Positions 9,566-19,901 of a DNA stretch of 64,000 nt are shown here, piece by piece. Made by a program: the position numbers and the translations under genes. Source of the DNA: Nakaseomyces glabratus. Lineage: Eukaryota > Ascomycota > Saccharomycetes > Saccharomycetales > Saccharomycetaceae. Within the stretch, counting starts at the first letter, position 1, and the number at the start of each line of letters is the position of its first letter. Under the pieces are notes generated by a model. That model did not search any database, was not told the origin of the DNA, and worked only from the letters and a program-made list of their open reading frames with translations. The stretch covers positions 372,001 to 436,000 of the forward strand of contig NC_088953.1 of NCBI RefSeq assembly GCF_010111755.1. Reading direction: 5' to 3'.

Positions 9566-10099
9566 GATAGATTTTTAGTTTTGAACTGTTGAAGATTAAT
9601 TTTACACAAGAACTGGCTTCTTAATCAACATAAATAAAATCCTGTAGATCCACTCGTATGTCCACAATTATTTAACCCATGGCAATGATATAGAGTTATT
9701 TAAGCATAGAAATACACAATACTTATTACAACTAGTCAATATTGCTTTCGATGGTCAGGATTATCATCATGGGATTGTGGGAATGTGCAATTCATGGCCA
9801 AAACATTAAATTTTAAGGAATAAACTCTGATTTACGTCAAAAACTCGGAATGAGTATTAGTACATAATAATGTATATAACACATCTAACCATAAACTAGA
9901 ATCGAATCCCTAACAAGATAAGTCAATCTTGCCAACTTCTGGTCACTGGAAGTGTATGTATTGCGAATTCACATTGCTCTTGTCCAGGTCCCTATACAAT
10001 TAGCCAAAGAAAAAGCCTGGCATATATTAGCTAAACGACTGAACAAACCAGAGCAATAGCGTACTTAGAACACCAAATCTCAAACATAGGTGAAACAAG
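9566..10099. other. LYS9-MSO1 intergenic region
   Basis: This is AT-rich spacer holding the LYS9 3' end and the MSO1 promoter. I see no further gene, repeat or RNA. Confidence 0.5.
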
Positions 10100-10723
10100 A
10101 TGAGTGCAAGTTCTGAGCATGGGTCCACGAGGATGTGGGACAAGTTCAAGACGTCCACCAAGTCTCTATCGAGCTCCTTGTCGCAATTATCGATAAAACC
10201 TGAGACCGATGGGAGTACGCCTACCTCTACGGTAGTTCACAAGGCATTGGTGAAGTTTTACAAGCATCAGGAGCCATTCCAAGGGTTTCCTGGCTGGTTG
10301 GGTCACAAGGAGGACCTGCCTGATGAGCAAAAGATCCTCAAGAAACAGCAAAACCATCAATCCAAGTCTAGCAGAACAGGCGACTCTATAACATCCAAAT
10401 TTGATAGTCTTCGTGGTGGCTTCAGCGAGAAAAGAGAGGAAAGGCCTGATGCTGCTAGCCAAAGAACGACAGCAGGTATGTCCTTCCACAGTATCTACGA
10501 TAAACCAACCTCTTCTACTGACTTATCCTCCATGGCCTCACCAAGCGTTAGGAGTCCACTGAGAGCAAGAAGCACTTGGAGTTCAGAAGCTGATAGTGCC
10601 AAGATAAGTAGTGCTGGCACTAACAGTACTGCTGAATCCAATAACGGCAGCGCTATGGACCCTCAAAATATGATGAGAGCTAGGCTGTTACGTAGAAATA
10701 CCAGGCCATTGAACAATATATGA
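10100..10723 (+). CDS. MSO1: Mso1, Sec1-binding exocytosis factor
   Basis: Mso1 binds the SM protein Sec1 and the Rab Sec4 at sites of membrane fusion, helping vesicle docking at the bud and in prospore membranes. The 207 residues are close to the 210 of S. cerevisiae. The conserved N-terminal segment (about residues 10-75) reads WDKFKTSTKSLSSSLSQL, then TSTVVHKALVKFYKHQEPF and GFPGWLGHKEDLPDE. The rest is Ser-rich and disordered, ending in a short basic tail (ARLLRRNTRPLNNI). It is convergent with CRF1 across 187 bp, as with YNR049C and YNR048W. Confidence 0.93.
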   Translation: MSASSEHGSTRMWDKFKTSTKSLSSSLSQLSIKPETDGSTPTSTVVHKALVKFYKHQEPFQGFPGWLGHKEDLPDEQKILKKQQNHQSKSSRTGDSITSKFDSLRGGFSEKREERPDAASQRTTAGMSFHSIYDKPTSSTDLSSMASPSVRSPLRARSTWSSEADSAKISSAGTNSTAESNNGSAMDPQNMMRARLLRRNTRPLNNI

Positions 10724-10910
10724 TATAGTGCTGCAACTGGGAAAAGATGAGCTGAGGTGTAAATGCAAAATATTATAAAATTACAAATATAAATATGTAC
10801 AATAATTATGAAAACGTATAGTTGTATTTTAGATGCAGTGTTAGTTTGTTTTCGTCTCAACCTTAAGAATATGTGTTCTAAGTCCTGGACTGGGCAATCA
10901 AGAGAATGCT

Positions 10911-12077
10911 TTACAGAATCTCTCTCAATGGAGTATTAGCAGAGTTTCTTGAGTAAAAGGATGACTGATCAATTGAGTCAAAGTCTAAATACATGTGGCC
11001 CTTAACATTTGTTGGCTGGATCAGTACTTTCAGCAAGAATATCACTGCAAACAATGTCGCAATTACTGCTACTACTAGGTATATGATCCCCAAAGCAATG
11101 TTTGTGGCACCAATTATACTATTGTCTGTCAGTAAAATTGACTTGGTACCACCAAAAGATCTGACCAGGTAATTCATACCAATACTAATCTCGTAAGTGC
11201 CTCTAGGCAGGTTATCATCGTCATTCTTCATGTATAACTTGTAAAAACTTGGCAGCGCCGCAGTTCTCATCCATATTTGAAACTCTGGCCATTGACCAAG
11301 ATTAGGAATGTTGTCATTGGTATATCCATTGGGAAACATGTGCGCCCAATTTGGAGGTGGTACTATTTCAGAAGCGTCGTATTCAGTCTTACCGTAACGG
11401 TGTCTATCTGTACCCCAAGCAGTACCGTTCTTGGTCATTTCATAGTCTGAGGAGCCTTTAACGCCGGCGAGAGTTTCTGAGAAAGTGTCATTAAACAAGG
11501 CATTAGCTGTAAGTCCACATGGATATACTATCTTATCACCAATGGTTCTCAGTGGATCACATTTCTTGTCCAGTTTCGACCCTGAGATTGCTTTGCCCTT
11601 CAGCTGTTTCTTATCAAACGCTTCAACCATCTTCCTATGATTCTGGTGATATCTAGTCATCTTATAGTACATGTATATGGATTTCTTCATCTGATGCGGC
11701 ACTTCGAACTGCAACTTGCAAACGTCGCCATCGGTCCCACTTTCCAGCTTCCATTGAGGATAAACGGACAGCTTCCTCTTGAATTGGTGCTTTACTTTGT
11801 CATGAGGAATGAACGTGTAGTCATTGCCAGCTACCAATTGATCGCAATCAGTGTAGTCTATCTCTAACTTCTGCACATTGAACGCACTCACAAGCAGACC
11901 CACACCGATAGGGGCAAATATGCACGCAACCATGATAAGTAACGGGAGCACACTCTGCGGTGACAGTATTGGCTGCCATGCCTTCAGTCTCTGCTGCCTG
12001 AACGCAGTGTTCTTGGGCTTGCGAGAAGTCTTCTTGGACTCACTCACCTTCTTTATCCGTCTCCACCAAAGCACCAT
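10911..12077 (-). CDS. CRF1: Cdc50-family flippase subunit (YNR048W/Crf1 type)
   Basis: This is a Cdc50/Lem3-family protein, the non-catalytic partner of P4-ATPase lipid flippases; in S. cerevisiae this member pairs with Dnf3 in late secretory membranes. The 388 residues compare with about 393. The expected topology is seen: a short basic N-tail, a membrane segment at about 48-70 (LLIMVACIFAPIGVGLLVSAF), a large lumenal loop with cysteines and N-glycosylation sequons, and a second membrane segment at about 325-350 (IALGIIYLVVAVIATLFAVIF). Family signatures include NALFNDTF and the lumenal GTYEISIGMNYLVRSFGGTKS. The next gene upstream, FPK1, is a kinase that activates flippases, so this is a functionally linked pair. 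One GCGATGAG box lies about 100 bp before the start. Confidence 0.93.
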   Translation of the reverse strand: MVLWWRRIKKVSESKKTSRKPKNTAFRQQRLKAWQPILSPQSVLPLLIMVACIFAPIGVGLLVSAFNVQKLEIDYTDCDQLVAGNDYTFIPHDKVKHQFKRKLSVYPQWKLESGTDGDVCKLQFEVPHQMKKSIYMYYKMTRYHQNHRKMVEAFDKKQLKGKAISGSKLDKKCDPLRTIGDKIVYPCGLTANALFNDTFSETLAGVKGSSDYEMTKNGTAWGTDRHRYGKTEYDASEIVPPPNWAHMFPNGYTNDNIPNLGQWPEFQIWMRTAALPSFYKLYMKNDDDNLPRGTYEISIGMNYLVRSFGGTKSILLTDNSIIGATNIALGIIYLVVAVIATLFAVIFLLKVLIQPTNVKGHMYLDFDSIDQSSFYSRNSANTPLREIL

Positions 12078-12537
12078 ACGTAGTTTGCTGGGATTATTAT
12101 TCCCTGGTCCCGTTGTAAGTCAAGAACTAGTCTGGACAACCGATTATTCCTCTTATATACCGGTGATCCATTGCGATGAGGAAATTCTGGGGGAACAATG
12201 GGAGCCACTTTAAGAAACGTAACATACGATTGCAGGCTACTAAAGACCGATATATCATAAGTGCTGATAAAAGTAGTCAAAAGAGCTTTAAATATGATTG
12301 TACACAAGTAGTAACAACTAATAATATAAAGTTAATAATAATTGAAAAAAAAAACAGTGTAGAATAAGTATAATATAGTGTATATAAAAGTTTGGGAAAA
12401 CCATAATCCCCCAAGTAATCATGAAAATCGTTAAAGTTTTTACTCTTATCTGAGAATATAATCGTTGGGAAAAGAGTATAGATGTCGAACTGTGGTCCAG
12501 TGCCTTTGCAGGTGGCCCACATGGGTGAGGCAGTCCC
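12078..12537. other. CRF1-FPK1 intergenic region
   Basis: This is the CRF1 promoter and FPK1 3' region. GCGATGAG occurs at 12174-12181. I see no other feature. Confidence 0.5.
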
Positions 12538-15225
12538 TCATCTTTTGAAGAATGCTCTGTGGCTATTACTTCTTGATCTATTAGCGTTTGGAGTATATGC
12601 AATTTTACCATAGGAGTTGTTGTCACCGTATATCAGGGAGTTGTTATCCTGCTTCATGAGACTCATTGAGTTAAAGTCATGGAATGGGTCGTCCTCTGAA
12701 ACCTCATCGTCATACTCAACGCGTTCTTCAAACATGATGCGCTCTTGTTCATCTATGGAGTCCTTCTCGGTACCATTAGCACGGTTTTTGTTCTTGTTGG
12801 ATGACAATTTTGTGAAATCATAACCATTCTCAGTCAAAACTGGGATTAACGGTGGCTCTTGATTTCTCAACAGAGTCCAATTAACCTTTTTGAAGAATGG
12901 ATGTTTCTTGATATCTGCCGCACCCATCTTAGATCCTAGACGCTTGGACTCGTTCTTTATCAGTAGCTTCTTAATCAGGTCTTTACAATTTCTGGAGACC
13001 TCATTGTTGTTTGGGAATGTGACATCCTTTTTCAGTATATTGCTAAATGTCTCATTTGTGTTCTCTCCCTTGAAAGGTGTGAAGCCAAACAACATCTCAT
13101 AAATAAGAATACCTAGTGTCCACCAATCAACCGCTGCCGTGTGGCCGTTGCCTCTTATCACCTCGGGCGCAATATACTCCTCGGTCCCAACAAATGAGTT
13201 GGTTCTGAAGCCATCGGAACAAATTTTAGTATCGACCACCGTGGACTGGGCATTACCTTTAACTACTGGCACTTTTGCGTCCTTCGCCTGGATAGATAGA
13301 TCAAAATCTGACAACATAATGTGGCCCGATTGGTGCAATAGAATATTTTCCGGCTTCAAGTCTCTGTATATGAACCCAAGCAGATGTAAATATTCTAATG
13401 CAGCTGTGACTTCACTAGCATAAAATTTGGCATCTTCTTCTGAGATACATTTACTTTTACGAGTTTGCAACGCTCTAAAAAACTCACCACCCATACAGTA
13501 TTCCATACACAGATACAAGTAATCTTCCGATTGAAACGAATGATATAATGTTACAACAAATGGGTGGTTGCTAGTAGCAAGAATTTCTTGCTCGGCCAGG
13601 ATCCTCTTGATCTTCTTCCTCTTGATCATTTCTGATTTACTGAAAATCTTCAACGCATACAGTCTGTTCGTCCTCTTTTCTTTCACTAAATAAACCTTGC
13701 CAACATCACCTTGTCCAAGCAGTCTAATCTTTTCAAATGATTGTGGTCCAACAGTGATATCTTGGAACTTGTTACTAAAAGATTTATTTCTCAGTCTGCT
13801 TGAGCGTCTTGGTTCTTTAATTTCTTCCAGTTTGGTATGCTGATCTGTTGTATCAGACAGGTCTCCACTAGCTGCCTTTACAGATTTCAAAATATTCAGG
13901 TCTATTGCATCAGTCTCTGATGCGGCTCTACGTAATGGAAACTTAGCATTTTTTGGCGGGTTCAATTCTGGCTTACCCTTCTGCTCAGAAGAAATGTGCG
14001 ATCCACGCGAAGGGTTTGCAGACTGCTCATCTGTTTCTGCATCTGCGTCATCATAGCCAACTACAATAGAGGGAAATGGTTGTGCACTATCCATTACATT
14101 TGATGCCTTGGGACTACCGGATCTAGCTCTCAATGGAGAAGATGATGCCATTTTCTTATTTCCCATGGAATCGAGGTTAGGAACCTCATCCATACCATAG
14201 AACTCACTCACTTCTTCATTCTCCTTGATTTCATTTAAAGATACATTGCTTAAATTTCTTCCTTCTTTGTTGTGAGTTGTCAATGAGGTGTTCATCGAAG
14301 ACGGTGTGGTTGGCAATGATAGCATCTCTTGGACAGCTGCATATTTAGATCCATTTTGGAATGCGTTTAAGTTAGAGTCATTTTCATTTCTGGCATGCGG
14401 CGGTAGCCCTTGGTAGTTGAAATAGCTATTTGTAGTCTGCACAGTGCCTCTTTCCTTATAGTTAGCATAGCCTGTGCCTGTGTTGAATGGATTTGTAGAT
14501 GAGAACTGGCCATTGGCACTCTGTGAGGACACTAAACTGGGACTTGGCTTAATAGGTGTTGATGGTGATCTCCGTCTATTCGCATTTTTTCCTGAATTCA
14601 GCGCATATGCTTCCTGTTTTGGTTTAGCTATTTCATACTCATGCAGTTCCTTCAAGTGTTCACCTGTAAGTGTACTAGCGTGAACAGATGTGGGTACCTG
14701 CGGGAGATCAATGTTCATTTTATCTGAGACAGGACTCACCAAACCGATCTCTACATCGCTGGTGGCATTATGCCCCTTTTTATCGGAGTATGGTGACTTT
14801 TGGGGACTTGGAATACTGTTCGACCTCACTTGGCTTATATCCTTGGGTAACTTCTCAAAGCTACTCTTCCCACTCACAGTTGAGGCACATGAGGAGCCTG
14901 ACCTCGTAGAGTTACTTGTGTTGTGGTTACTATTATTGTTGTTGAAGATATTCTTCAGTTTTGTGAAACGAGATTGACTGCCACCGCTGGGTACTGGCTC
15001 ATCATCGACAGCCTCGCTCCAACTATCAGTCTTAGAACTCAAAATCTTCTTCTGCAACGCTATCATGTTAGGGTTGGCCGCATTGTTCTCGGTGTCAGTG
15101 CTGTTATCGCTGGCGACCGCACTTGTGCTGTTCTTCCTCCAGGAGCGGGACAGCAGCTTCGAAAACGATAGACTCCTGTTCCTCTCATTGATACTAGGCG
15201 GTGCCAATACTCCCTGCTGCTCCAT
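12538..15225 (-). CDS. FPK1: Fpk1, flippase-activating AGC protein kinase
   Basis: Fpk1 is a Ser/Thr kinase that phosphorylates the flippases Dnf1 and Dnf2, coupling membrane asymmetry to polarised growth and sphingolipid state. Residues 1 to about 490 are Ser/Asn-rich and disordered. The kinase domain (about 495-835) shows the glycine loop [13 protein letters not shown] lysine, YRDLKPEN catalytic loop, DFD in place of DFG (usual in this subfamily), and a large activation-loop insert before [13 protein letters not shown]-terminal AGC extension follows. The start is taken as ATG 15225 ([10 protein letters not shown]), giving 895 residues against about 893 in S. cerevisiae; the open frame continues upstream to a TTG at 15390 but without another ATG. 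S. cerevisiae has a paralogue, KIN82; position next to CRF1 and TRM112 supports FPK1. Confidence 0.94.
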   Translation of the reverse strand: MEQQGVLAPPSINERNRSLSFSKLLSRSWRKNSTSAVASDNSTDTENNAANPNMIALQKKILSSKTDSWSEAVDDEPVPSGGSQSRFTKLKNIFNNNNSNHNTSNSTRSGSSCASTVSGKSSFEKLPKDISQVRSNSIPSPQKSPYSDKKGHNATSDVEIGLVSPVSDKMNIDLPQVPTSVHASTLTGEHLKELHEYEIAKPKQEAYALNSGKNANRRRSPSTPIKPSPSLVSSQSANGQFSSTNPFNTGTGYANYKERGTVQTTNSYFNYQGLPPHARNENDSNLNAFQNGSKYAAVQEMLSLPTTPSSMNTSLTTHNKEGRNLSNVSLNEIKENEEVSEFYGMDEVPNLDSMGNKKMASSSPLRARSGSPKASNVMDSAQPFPSIVVGYDDADAETDEQSANPSRGSHISSEQKGKPELNPPKNAKFPLRRAASETDAIDLNILKSVKAASGDLSDTTDQHTKLEEIKEPRRSSRLRNKSFSNKFQDITVGPQSFEKIRLLGQGDVGKVYLVKEKRTNRLYALKIFSKSEMIKRKKIKRILAEQEILATSNHPFVVTLYHSFQSEDYLYLCMEYCMGGEFFRALQTRKSKCISEEDAKFYASEVTAALEYLHLLGFIYRDLKPENILLHQSGHIMLSDFDLSIQAKDAKVPVVKGNAQSTVVDTKICSDGFRTNSFVGTEEYIAPEVIRGNGHTAAVDWWTLGILIYEMLFGFTPFKGENTNETFSNILKKDVTFPNNNEVSRNCKDLIKKLLIKNESKRLGSKMGAADIKKHPFFKKVNWTLLRNQEPPLIPVLTENGYDFTKLSSNKNKNRANGTEKDSIDEQERIMFEERVEYDDEVSEDDPFHDFNSMSLMKQDNNSLIYGDNNSYGKIAYTPNANRSRSNSHRAFFKR

Positions 15226-15828
15226 CCTATCCTGACTATGCAATACGTGTATCTCCTTCCCAAATGGTCCTTCTCTCTCTGTCTCAATCTCCTCTGTCTG
15301 CTTCCCTCTAAAACTCTCTAAGTCTGCCCACTGGCTACAGCTATATCCGACGGCGTCTAGTTTAGTCCTGGTTAGAACAGCATCCCACAACTATACACGT
15401 TCCCCAGCCCAGCAAAGCCTTCTCATACTCTTTTAAGAGGAGAGGATCAAGGAGATGAGCAACGAAGTGATAAACGATTCACATAATGGATGACGTCCCC
15501 CGACTGGAGTCACATGTCGTACATATTTTGGGATTATATTGGCTAATAGGTGTTATAGATACGTATTCTACATGTATATAGAGTTGATCGTTAGCCTACT
15601 ATTCTGAGCCCCTCCTTGGGCTCGAAACTCTGAGCTCTGGGACTTTTGCTAGTTATATTGCACAATACGCTAATGTGCTCCTGTGCTCCTGTGCTGTGTC
15701 TTGTGCTGTGTCTTGTGCTGTGTATTGTGCTATTGTGCAATCTTCCAAATGCAAGTCGTTGTTTGTTAAACTGAGGTTGAGTACTATTTTATTGTGATGC
15801 ATTGTGCCTCAAACCTGCTTTCGCGGAC
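15226..15828. other. FPK1-TRM112 intergenic region
   Basis: This is the FPK1 5' region. It includes the GTGCT-rich short repeat at 15674-15738 and nothing else I can recognise. Confidence 0.5.
15674..15738 (+). repeat. Short degenerate minisatellite of GTGCTCCT / GTGCTGTGTCTT units
   Basis: Direct repeats of GTGCTCCT (two adjacent copies) followed by TGTGCTGTGTCTTG-type units (two to three copies, the last varied) fill about 65 bp of intergenic DNA upstream of FPK1. No coding role is seen. Confidence 0.7.
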
Positions 15829-16233
15829 TCAAGCCAGGTGTGGTGGCAGCAGCAGGTTTGGGATGCTATTCTTGATGTAGTATATGTGGCCGCAGTTTCT
15901 GCAGGACATCTGGCCCTCCACTATCGAGGTTTGCAGCAGCAGCGTGTGCAGGTCCCTTAGCACAGCTACCTGGTCCGCATCGAACTCCCCTTCGCTGTTC
16001 ACCTGGAACTCGGGCTTCTCCATCGGAAGCGCGTCGTTGCCCAGGTCATGCGCCACACGCACCACAGCAGGCCAGTCCACACGGTCCAGGATGTTGATCA
16101 GAAACTCTGGGTTGAACTCTATGCTCTCGTCCTGCACCAGCTGGCACTCACCGTACGCCAGCGGGAAGTTGTCATTGCTGGTGTCGCAACCCTTCACAGA
16201 ACACTTTAGAAAATTGGTAGTCAAAAACTTCAT
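15829..16233 (-). CDS. TRM112: Trm112, activator subunit of methyltransferases
   Basis: Trm112 is a small zinc-binding protein that stabilises and activates several methyltransferases: Trm9 and Trm11 on tRNA, Mtq2 on eRF1, and Bud23 on 18S rRNA. The 134 residues match the 135 of S. cerevisiae nearly throughout. Zinc cysteines are C11 and C16 (MKFLTTNFLKCSVKGCDTS) and the C-terminal CRNC, followed by the conserved GHIYYIKNSIPNLLLPPHL. An in-frame Met 12 codons upstream exists, but the start at 16233 gives the family N-terminus exactly. A PAC box and RRPE lie about 70 bp upstream, fitting its role in ribosome biogenesis. Confidence 0.96.
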   Translation of the reverse strand: MKFLTTNFLKCSVKGCDTSNDNFPLAYGECQLVQDESIEFNPEFLINILDRVDWPAVVRVAHDLGNDALPMEKPEFQVNSEGEFDADQVAVLRDLHTLLLQTSIVEGQMSCRNCGHIYYIKNSIPNLLLPPHLA

Positions 16234-16300
16234 CGTCCAGTTATCGAACTGCTTTGCCCTGTGTATCAATAGTCCAAATCAATACTTCCTTCTTATATAC

Positions 16301-16335
16301 AGCTCATCGCAGAATTTTTCAAAAATTTTTTTTTT
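16301..16335 (-). promoter_or_regulatory. PAC and RRPE elements upstream of TRM112
   Basis: CTCATCGC (16303-16310, reverse PAC) is followed by GAATTTTTCAAAAATTTT. They sit 70-100 bp before the TRM112 start, the usual spacing in ribosome-biogenesis promoters. Confidence 0.65.
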
Positions 16336-16404
16336 CAGTTTGGCTGTGCGGGTGCTCAATTTTAAAAGAATAAATAGTATTTAGGCATTTTGAATATATA
16401 ATTG

Positions 16405-17727
16405 CTACTTGCTGATGGTGTCCAGCAGTGCTGTGAGCCTGCGGTCCTTGCTGAGGTATCTGTAGCATATCCTTCTGCTCTTGGCCATCTGCGGCGTCTG
16501 TAGTCCGTCTGGCGGTGCGAGGAGGATGCGGACGTGCTGGTTCTTGTCCAGGTAGCAGTTGGTCTTGAGGAGCTGTATGAGCCGCACCGTGGTCAGGTTG
16601 TGGTGTGTGCGCTCGCTGGTCTCCAGTAAGGAGACGTATGTGGCCAGGGAGATGCTCGGCAGGTTGAACTTGTCCTGCTGGAAGAACAGCACGCTGCGCG
16701 GATTGTCCTGGGTCACAATAGACATGTACTTGCTGAACAAGGCGTGGTCGCCGCGCGAGTCCCTCACCAGGTCCTTGAAGAACCTGCCGTCGCGCCTCTG
16801 CAGCACCTCGTCTGACCGCAAGGTGGGCTTCAGGAGGTACCAGTTGTCATAGAGCCACAGGCGCAGCAACTGCTTGAGCTCTCGCGAGTCCGCAGAGTAG
16901 TATATATGTTCGAAGTCCGAGAGCCGGCGGATCTCCCGGTCGTAGAGCTGGTAGCAGAACTTCTTCATCAGGTTGGGGTACTTCTGCCAGTCCGGCAGCT
17001 TGAACTCCTTGACCTTCTCCATGTCGCAGTTCACTTGCCCGTACTTCTCGCTCCAAAAGTGGTAAAACTCGTCCATCTCAGGCTCTATATCCTTGTTCTG
17101 AGACAGCAGCGCTGACTTGTAGGAGTAAAATGAATACACCATCTGGAACAGCGACATCTTCACCCGCTGCGACACCAGGTTCTTGACCTTGCCTTTGTCC
17201 CGCAGCGTCACCTCGCTCGCCGTGTATGTCTGCAATGGGCTATCCACAGCCTCTTCCTTGATATTGGCCTCCATCTGCCTCAGTTGCAAGTCAAGCTTCT
17301 TCCTCTCCTCGAGCTCTTTCCGCAGTATTTCGATCTGGTCGTCCAGCTTCGCCAGCTCTTTGTCCTGTGCTTGCTTGTCCATGTATTCCTCCCCGCTGGG
17401 CCTCCGCTGGGGCAGCATCGGCACTGTGTCTTCCAGTATTATACCTTCTCTCCCGCTCTTCTCAACACTCAAGCGGGCAACTGCCAACCGCTCCTCAAAT
17501 ATTCGCTCCTCATTAGCTGAGACAAATGTGTCATACGTAACTATCCCGACAAAGGTAACTATATTGGTGGTAACAAACGTTATGTTCCCGGGGGTCCGAA
17601 AGAAGCTCCATAGGTTCCCTCGAGGCTGACTCTCGTTTAGCAGCCCTCCCGCACGCACTCGGGCATTGAAGAACTGCGGACTCGAGTAGAACCGCGTCCA
17701 AAACTTGCAGATATTATACTTCTTCAT
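16405..17727 (-). CDS. PET494: Pet494, translational activator of mitochondrial COX3 mRNA
   Basis: Pet494 acts with Pet54 and Pet122 on the inner membrane to start translation of COX3 mRNA, encoding a cytochrome oxidase subunit. The 440 residues compare with about 489 in S. cerevisiae. The most conserved stretch is the membrane-proximal FRTPGNITFVTTNIVTFVGI (about residues 43-62). A coiled-coil-like charged segment follows (about 115-150), then blocks such as FKLPDWQKYPNL and KQLLRLWLYDNW. The N-terminus has basic residues and few acids (MKKYNICKFWTRFYSSPQFF), as for a mitochondrial presequence. GC content is visibly higher than in neighbouring genes. Position between TRM112 and AGA1 matches YNR045W. 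Confidence 0.93.
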   Translation of the reverse strand: MKKYNICKFWTRFYSSPQFFNARVRAGGLLNESQPRGNLWSFFRTPGNITFVTTNIVTFVGIVTYDTFVSANEERIFEERLAVARLSVEKSGREGIILEDTVPMLPQRRPSGEEYMDKQAQDKELAKLDDQIEILRKELEERKKLDLQLRQMEANIKEEAVDSPLQTYTASEVTLRDKGKVKNLVSQRVKMSLFQMVYSFYSYKSALLSQNKDIEPEMDEFYHFWSEKYGQVNCDMEKVKEFKLPDWQKYPNLMKKFCYQLYDREIRRLSDFEHIYYSADSRELKQLLRLWLYDNWYLLKPTLRSDEVLQRRDGRFFKDLVRDSRGDHALFSKYMSIVTQDNPRSVLFFQQDKFNLPSISLATYVSLLETSERTHHNLTTVRLIQLLKTNCYLDKNQHVRILLAPPDGLQTPQMAKSRRICYRYLSKDRRLTALLDTISK

Positions 17728-17894
17728 CAGTGCCAGCTATTGCTGTCCTTATGTACTATCCTCCAAATAGTTGGTTTTACTAGCATTAGTTTCAAGCTTC
17801 CTTATATGTTATGCCCTTCTAAGGATTCGCTCGCAGCGGATTGGCCCGCGATGAGCTCGTCGATAATAAGCACAACAAGTCATCCATGGATACT

Positions 17895-19901
17895 TTATAA
17901 AAGGACTAGAAGGACTGCTAGCAACAGTCTCGAATTGGTCAATGTGTTTGCTGCTGCTGTGTAATGTGGCATTGTATGGGATGGCAGATATGAGGTTACT
18001 CTCGAAGTGACCGTGGTGTAGCTTGTGCTGTCTTGGGAAGGTATAGGACTACATGTTGCACAGGCCTCGACAGCTTTAAGAGATGAACTGGGCTGAATGG
18101 TTGTTGTGATTGCACTGGACAGCGGTTGTAATATGACTGGTGTAGTGGCTACCGTCGGAGGCTGAGGCATAGAAGCGGGTGATGGGTACGGAGAAGTAGT
18201 TCCGGAAGACATCGTTAATGAAGGAATGGTTGATAGAGGCGGTTCATTTGATTGGGCTGGTGTTGTGGTAAGTGTCGTTGCCACTACTGTTGTAAGTGTT
18301 GGCGTAAGGGCAGTTGACGGAATATTGCGTGATTCTATTGAAGAACTGTATGATGAATTATGGGCCGTTGACTGTGTATGCTCGATTGCTGGAGGCACAG
18401 TAGTAATTGAGGTATTCCATGTTATCATTGTAGATGTAATTGGACAGTACGTGGTATAGATGGTAACGATACCTTGGGTTGTTGTGGTGACAGTCGATAA
18501 TGTGAAATATGTGGTTGTGGTAGGTATTAGGCAACTGTGGCATATTGATATTGTTTGTGTTGAGGTGGATCTTATAGTAGTCGTTGGAGCACTACTGTTA
18601 GAACTGCTACGTGAACTGCTATGTGAACTAGTATGTGAACTACTAATCTGAGGCCTAATAGATGTAGAAGAACTGGATATGGTACTGCTGGAAACGCTAT
18701 TCCTGTGGCATGTAGAGCATATTATCGTGGTTGTAACGGTGGAAGGCCTTGAACTTGATGAACTGCTGATACTTGACTTTGAGGAGGAAGATTTCGATGA
18801 GGTTACACTGCTTATCGAAGTTGTAGGGGTGTGTATTGAGCTGGATATTGAAACTGTAGAGCTCTTTTGAGAAGTGGTAGTAGTTGTGGAGCAAAGCAAA
18901 CAAACTTTTGATGTAAATACTGTGGTAATCTTTTTAGTTGTGGTTGGCAATGAGCTGGTTGGCAAATTACTAGTTGGAGGGCACCAGGTAGTATATACCG
19001 TTGTTTTACCATTCGTTGTCGTGGTAACAGTCGATAATACTGAACTTGGCGACGAAGTGGAATAAGTTGTTGTCTTGGAACTTGTCGTTATGGACTTGGT
19101 ATCAGTATATGGGCACCATGTAGTATATATTGTAATTACACCTCTTGTTGTGGTAGTCACTGTAGAGAGAACAAGAGTACTTGATGCCGATACAGACAAC
19201 GAGAGCGGTGGTGTAATAGTAGTCTCAATTGGACACCAAGTTGTGTAGACAGTGACTATATTTCCTCTTGTTTCAGTAGTATAAGATATCAAGTAGGATG
19301 TTCTTGAAGGTACCAGGTTTCCTTGAAGGTCTTTTGTGGTAATATCGACTGTGGTGATGTAAGCTTCACGGATATTTGGTTGTGAACTAGCAATCCTGGT
19401 TGATGTGGGAGTCACAATTGTATGATTCTCGTCAGCCAATTGTATCAGCTCAATATCATCATATTCCTCATTAAAATGTGTATCAGGGACACTAGTATCA
19501 ATAATTAGCGACTCCTCTGGAGCCAAAGAAGTTGTGTACAAAATAGTTGTTTCAGACACTTTTGAAGACCTCCATGGGTGTGTAACTGTAGTAGTAAGAG
19601 TAATTGTTGTGGTTGAGCTTGTCGAATCTGACATTTCGCCCTGAGAGCTGTTAGCTATAGGAATATGTGGTAAATCAATGGTGTTGGATTCAGTTAGGCT
19701 GGGCTTACCTTCCGATGTTATAGATGGAAATGGTCTTTCAGTACCAGCTACAATTGAGGTGAGTTCAATACCTAACGCTTGCAGAATCGTATTCTCAGTC
19801 TGTATCGTTGGAGCTTCTAGTTTTGCTGAGGAATTGGTATACTGAGCGGCTACTAAGGTCATAACAGCGACCAGATAATAAGCGAGCGCAATTGCCTTCA
19901 T
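17895..19901 (-). CDS. AGA1: AGA1/FIG2-type GPI-anchored adhesin
   Basis: This is a 668-residue Ser/Thr-rich wall glycoprotein of the Aga1/Fig2 family. In S. cerevisiae, Aga1 anchors the a-agglutinin subunit Aga2 during mating and Fig2 acts in mating projections. A signal peptide (about 1-19, MKAIALAYYLVAVMTLVAA) and a hydrophobic C-terminus after Asn (NSRLLLAVLLVLL) suit secretion and GPI anchoring. Family modules are visible: three TTWCP and one TTYCP motif, each following Thr-rich TVTTTT stretches, and four CxxC pairs (CLLC, CSTC, CHSC, CATC). It lies between PET494 (as AGA1 does) and ABP1 (as FIG2 does), so it descends from the common ancestor of both. Possible pheromone-response elements lie 270-310 bp upstream. 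Confidence 0.82.
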   Translation of the reverse strand: MKAIALAYYLVAVMTLVAAQYTNSSAKLEAPTIQTENTILQALGIELTSIVAGTERPFPSITSEGKPSLTESNTIDLPHIPIANSSQGEMSDSTSSTTTITLTTTVTHPWRSSKVSETTILYTTSLAPEESLIIDTSVPDTHFNEEYDDIELIQLADENHTIVTPTSTRIASSQPNIREAYITTVDITTKDLQGNLVPSRTSYLISYTTETRGNIVTVYTTWCPIETTITPPLSLSVSASSTLVLSTVTTTTRGVITIYTTWCPYTDTKSITTSSKTTTYSTSSPSSVLSTVTTTTNGKTTVYTTWCPPTSNLPTSSLPTTTKKITTVFTSKVCLLCSTTTTTSQKSSTVSISSSIHTPTTSISSVTSSKSSSSKSSISSSSSSRPSTVTTTIICSTCHRNSVSSSTISSSSTSIRPQISSSHTSSHSSSRSSSNSSAPTTTIRSTSTQTISICHSCLIPTTTTYFTLSTVTTTTQGIVTIYTTYCPITSTMITWNTSITTVPPAIEHTQSTAHNSSYSSSIESRNIPSTALTPTLTTVVATTLTTTPAQSNEPPLSTIPSLTMSSGTTSPYPSPASMPQPPTVATTPVILQPLSSAITTTIQPSSSLKAVEACATCSPIPSQDSTSYTTVTSRVTSYLPSHTMPHYTAAANTLTNSRLLLAVLLVLL

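Noticed and set aside
18226..19065. Val-rich plus-strand frames opposite the AGA1-type gene
   Set aside because: They are shadows of Thr/Ser-rich codons on the other strand.
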